Positions 60,416 to 64,000 of a stretch of 64,000 nucleotides of DNA are shown here, piece by piece (the first letter of the stretch is position 1; each line of letters starts with the position of its first letter). Source of the DNA: Halicephalobus mephisto. Taxonomy: Eukaryota; Nematoda; Chromadorea; Rhabditida; Panagrolaimidae. The notes under the pieces are model-generated. The model made no database searches. It saw nothing but the letters and a program-made list of their open reading frames with translations, and had not been told where the DNA came from. Made by a program: the position numbers and the translations under genes. Location: assembly GCA_009193035.1 (NCBI GenBank), contig SWDT01000016.1:744001-808000 (forward strand), in the 5' to 3' direction.

Positions 60416-61262
60416 ATGGCTCCACTTGCCAAGGAGAAAGTCGCTCCTCCCAAGCCAGCTCATGGGGACACTGAGCTTCAACGTGGTATTCGGGCCATTT
60501 TCCTTGGTCCCCCGGGCTCAGGGAAGGGTACTCAGGTTTGTCTTTATGACTATTCTCTCAAATATCGATTTTTGATATATAAATTTGCAGGCAGCCAATT
60601 TTGCAACTAGATATTGCGCTTGCCATCTTTCTACAGGTGATCTGTTACGTGCAGAAATTCAATCTGGAACAAATCTTGGAAAGCGGATTGAGTCCACTAT
60701 CAAGGAAGGAAAGTTGGTATCTGATGACACTGTGTGCGAGTTAATCAATGTGAACCTTGACAAACCTGAGTGCAAGAAGGGATTCTTACTGGATGGTTTC
60801 CCGAGAACCACCGTCCAAGCCGAGAAAGTTGGTTCTCATATATCGATTTGGGTTATGTTTTGTTTTTAGCTAGATCAACTGTTGGAGAAACGCCAAACTC
60901 CCCTGGATACTGTTATTGAGTTTAGTATTGCGGATAGTTTGCTTGTCCGTCGTATTACTGGTCGCTTATTCCACATTCCAAGTGGTCGGTCCTATCATGA
61001 GGAATTCAATCCCCCCAAGAAGCCGATGGCTGACGACATCACGGGTGAGCCTCTAACCCGTCGTCCTGATGACAACGTTGATGCATTAAAGAAACGCCTC
61101 GAGACATATCACAAGCAAACGGCTCCACTCGTCGAGTACTACACGAAACGTGGTCTTCATACCAGTATCGATGCTGCCAAGCCACTTGCCGAGGTTACTC
61201 AAAAGATAGATGAGATCTTCTCCAAGTTCACCAAAAACAAAGATCGTGTCTTCCACCTTTAG
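60416..61262 (+). CDS. let-754: Adenylate kinase 2
   Basis: Exons 60416-60535, 60591-60827 and 60870-61262 encode 249 residues, the normal length for AK2. Motifs: P-loop [43 protein letters not shown] domain from [16 protein letters not shown] through [13 protein letters not shown], and [17 protein letters not shown]. The enzyme catalyses ATP + AMP to 2 ADP, in vertebrates in the mitochondrial intermembrane space. The LID has serine and aspartate positions rather than a zinc-binding four-cysteine set, as usual in eukaryotic AK2. The symbol follows the C. elegans AK2 orthologue and is offered on family recognition alone. An acceptor directly before the ATG and a trans-splice-like site 155 bases after its stop suggest it is first in a two-gene operon with cullin-1. 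Confidence 0.93.
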
Positions 61263-61426
61263 GTACGCTCGTGGCCATAGAAAAGAGTTGATTTGTTGCG
61301 CAATATAAACAGTATTTATTCAGCCCGTTATGATCTTGTACTACGAGTTTTATGCTCTTGTATACCTACTCGTGCTTGTTCATTTGCATACCCATTTCCT
61401 AATTGGTTCATTTCCAGGCTATTACG
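61263..61426 (+). promoter_or_regulatory. Intercistronic region of a probable AK2/cul-1 operon
   Basis: Only 164 bases separate the AK2 stop from the cullin ATG, both on the plus strand. A good acceptor (CATTTCCAG) sits just before the ATG. In nematodes such spacing usually marks a polycistronic unit whose downstream gene receives an SL2-type leader. Confidence 0.6.
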
Positions 61427-64000
61427 ATGGCACAGGCAGCTGTCGGGGAACCTACCAATCAAATTTGGACCACTCTGTGTGACGGTCTTCAGATTATTTA
61501 TGATAAACGGGAACCTGTCAGTACTAAACAGTACATGGAGCTCTATTCGTGAGTTTCTGTTTTTAAATCTTATGATGCATTATTGAGGAAATTAAAAATC
61601 AAAGGACAACTTAAGTGTATTGAGTTGGGAGTTTTTATTTTTTCTTTGTCCTGTCAAAATCACAAAGTACCGAAATTTCTCTAAGAATTCAAAAGTGACT
61701 AAGGTTCTGATTATAAATACTTTTGCATCATTGGGCGAAGAGATCTGATTACGAAATTACTTTATAAATCTGTTTTCTTTTACATCCAATTGATGTATGG
61801 GTGTTGGTATTTGATTTTGAACCATTTGAAGGTTACTACGTAAAATAAAAGCCACAAAGTCAAAAATATTTTAATATATACTGAACAAAGTGTACTGAAA
61901 TTGTGGTTTTTGGGTTTTCCCATAAGACAATTGATAAAAGTGGTAAAACATTAAAATGCAATAAAAGATGTGTTTGATTATGGGGGACCGTGGAGTTATC
62001 AGTTATGCAGATATCAGTGGTTAAAAATTCGATGGTTTTTGGGTTGGTGTCTGCTTCTATATATCTAGATCTTGGTATTTCGTAATTTTTAAGAAACTTG
62101 TAACTAGGATACGAAATTCTAACCAATCGTTAGGTTTCCTCTGAATCTTAAAACCTTAAACAGATTATATTGTGGGACTTTACAGATGCGTTTACAACTT
62201 TTGCACTCGTGTCAATGTCGAAGAAATGAGTCAAAGAAATCGACGTGCTAATGGTCCAAATGGAAACGCTATTGTAGTTAATCCTGGAGCTGAATTTGTT
62301 GGTTTGGAGCTTTACGAGTACCTGAAGGGTTATATGATTGAATGTGTGTGCAAACTTCGCAAAGAAATTGAGAACTATCACGGCACTGAGCTTCTTGACA
62401 ATTATCACCGAGTCTGGTTGGACTTCCAGTTCAGTTCCAACGTCGTTAATGGAATATTCTCTTATTTGAACCGTCACTGGATCAAACGTGAGCTTGACGA
62501 AGGCAAGCATGATGTGTATGAGGTGTACAATGTGGGTTTTTAGGTTTGTTATATTCAGAAATGACGACAAGGGTTGTTTCAGCTCGCCATTGTATGTTGG
62601 CAACGTGAGCTGTTTTCGAAGATTTCCGACCCTTTAACCGCTGCCCTTCTGAAGCTTATTTATGATGAACGTATGGGGGAGACCATCATGACTTCTTTAG
62701 TCAAAGGAGTGTTGACTTCTTATTGTAAGTGCTCGATCAATTTGTTTGTAAAATTTTATTTTTTTAGTGGAGATGGGAATCAACTGTGGCAATGATCGTC
62801 CAAACGCTTCTAATCCTTCTCAAAACCGCGGAAAGAAGGAAAGAAACTTGGGGATATTTAAGAACAATTTCGAGAACAAGTTTATCGACGATACTCGTAC
62901 TTTTTACAAGGCTGAAGCTCAGCAATTCCTCCTGAATCACAGCATTATTGACTACTTGAAGAAAGTTGAGACTCGTCTGAGTGAAGAAAGGAAGCGTGTG
63001 GACCGTTATCTGGATCCTAGCACCACTGATCCATTGATGAAGGCCTGTGACGACGTGCTGATTGCGGAGTACCTTGACCGTTTCCGAGGGGAATTTGACA
63101 ACTTGCTGGAGAACAACCAGGTTGATGATCTTTCTAGGATGTTCAACCTTTGTGAGCGCGTAGATGGAGCTTTGGATATCTTGAAGGTCATCATGGAGTC
63201 GCACATTGAGCGCAAGGGTCGCAATGCCATTGCCAGTGTGCCTGATTCTGGAACCAAACCGGAGGTGTATGTAAATGTCATTCTTGATGTCCACAAACAG
63301 TTCAACTCGCTCGTTTCTACTGCCTTTAAGAACGACGCTGGATTTGTTCAGGCCATGGACAAAGCTTTCACTAGTTTCATCAACCACAACAGTGTCACGG
63401 AAGCTCAACGAGGTGGTAACCGTTCTCCCGAGCTTCTTGCCCGTTACTGCGACATGTTGCTTAGAAAGTCCGCCAAGAATCCTACTGAAGGAGAAGTTGA
63501 GGAGGCTTTGAACCAAGTCATGATTGTGTTCAAGTACATTGAAGACAAGGATATCTTCCAGAAGTTCTACTCAAAGATGTTAGCTAAACGTCTGGTCCAT
63601 GACTTATCTGCCAGTGAAGACAATGAATCGTCCATGTTGCAAAAACTGAAACATATGTGTGGTTTCGAATACACCAGCAAACTTCAGCGTATGTACAACG
63701 ATACTACTGTGAGCAAGGATATTACTCAGCGCTTCAAGAAGTATGTGCAGGAAAAACAGGTTGATTTGAAGAAAGTTGATATGTCGGTTATGGTCCTTGC
63801 TCAAGGAGTCTGGCCATTCCAATCCATTGAAACTTGTTCCATCCCTACTGTTCTGGCCGATATCATGGGCAAGTTTAAGGACTACTATGTTTCGCAGCAC
63901 AACGGCCGCAAACTTATCTTTCTTCATCACATGTGCCGTGGTGAATTGGTCTGTACCCATCCCCCTGGAAAACGCTACACTTTTGTTGCTTCTACCGGCC
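61427..64000 (+). CDS. cul-1: Cullin-1 (SCF ubiquitin ligase scaffold), 3' end beyond the window
   Basis: Exons 61427-61548, 62186-62531, 62583-62724 and 62768 to beyond 64000; 614 residues are visible. N-terminal cullin repeats contain IWTTLCDGLQIIYD, YMELYSCVYNFCTRV, FVGLELYEYLKGYM, and FSSNVVNGIFSYLNRHWIKR. The middle has SHIERKGRNAI, the cullin-homology start is FYSKMLAKRLVHDLSASEDN and MLQKLKHMCGFEYTSKLQRM, and the visible end is HMCRGELVCTHPPGKRYTF. This is the pattern of CUL1, which holds SKP1/F-box proteins at its N-terminus and RBX1 at the C-terminus. The RBX1-binding end and neddylation site lie outside the window. TTTCCAG ends at 61417, nine bases before the ATG, as expected for a trans-splice acceptor. 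Confidence 0.92.

Noticed and set aside
1..64000. tRNA, rRNA, snRNA genes and CRISPR arrays
   Set aside because: No cloverleaf with paired A and B boxes, no rRNA block and no spaced short repeats were seen by eye; a covariance-model scan would be decisive.

Overview
The window looks like nuclear DNA of a nematode, probably a rhabditid or tylenchine relative; the species cannot be named from the sequence. Reasons: AT-rich DNA, many introns of only 43-50 bases with GTAAGT-like donors and TTTTCAG/TTTTTAG acceptors, acceptor-like sites just before start codons (typical of spliced-leader trans-splicing), closely spaced same-strand genes that look like operons, and nematode families (serpentine chemoreceptor, patched-related PTR protein, TTBK-like kinase, arrestin-domain expansion). 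Gene models were assembled by hand from splice sites and reading phase; all listed protein genes close in frame except the repeat gene at 27.8-31.2 kb.

Layout. 1.9-3.2 kb: a seven-helix chemoreceptor. 4.2-15.1 kb: a tandem array of six arrestin-domain genes (arrd-A to arrd-F here), all with the same three-exon plan and most with a TATA box about 55-58 bases before the ATG and CRE-like TGACGTCA sites further upstream. 16.1-23.3 kb, minus strand: a probable operon of TFIIIC subunit 1 (GTF3C1), the complex I assembly factor TIMMDC1 and a four-helix membrane protein ending in a PPAY motif. 23.3-27.8 kb and 31.2-36.6 kb are gene deserts flanking a gene for a long, low-complexity protein with 83-residue tandem repeats and a C-terminal CaaX box. 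36.6-40.9 kb: a PTR protein. 41.1-42.5 kb: a TTBK-like kinase with a foldback element in its intron. 42.7-43.5 kb: a CDV3 homologue. 44.6-45.8 kb: an unrecognised gene.

46.2-60.0 kb is the most unusual part. A divergent pair (minus-strand single-pass receptor kinase plus plus-strand single-pass protein with a long polar tail) occurs twice: K1/P1 at 46.9-51.3 kb and K2/P2 at 55.9-60.0 kb. Both kinases have HCD in place of HRD, no activation-loop tyrosine, and ALE in place of APE. Their catalytic exons are almost identical while ectodomains and tails have diverged strongly, which points to gene conversion. Between the two modules lies an unrecognised cysteine-rich protein gene, and a ~210-base repeat carrying a perfect UUCG-capped hairpin occurs twice (46.2 and 51.7 kb).

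60.4-64.0 kb: adenylate kinase 2 followed 155 bases later by cullin-1, which runs off the right edge. The conserved genes are housekeeping (Pol III transcription, complex I assembly, adenine nucleotide balance, SCF ubiquitin ligase). The arrestin array probably supplies Nedd4-type ligase adaptors. The kinase/tail modules are the best candidate for an undescribed signalling system.
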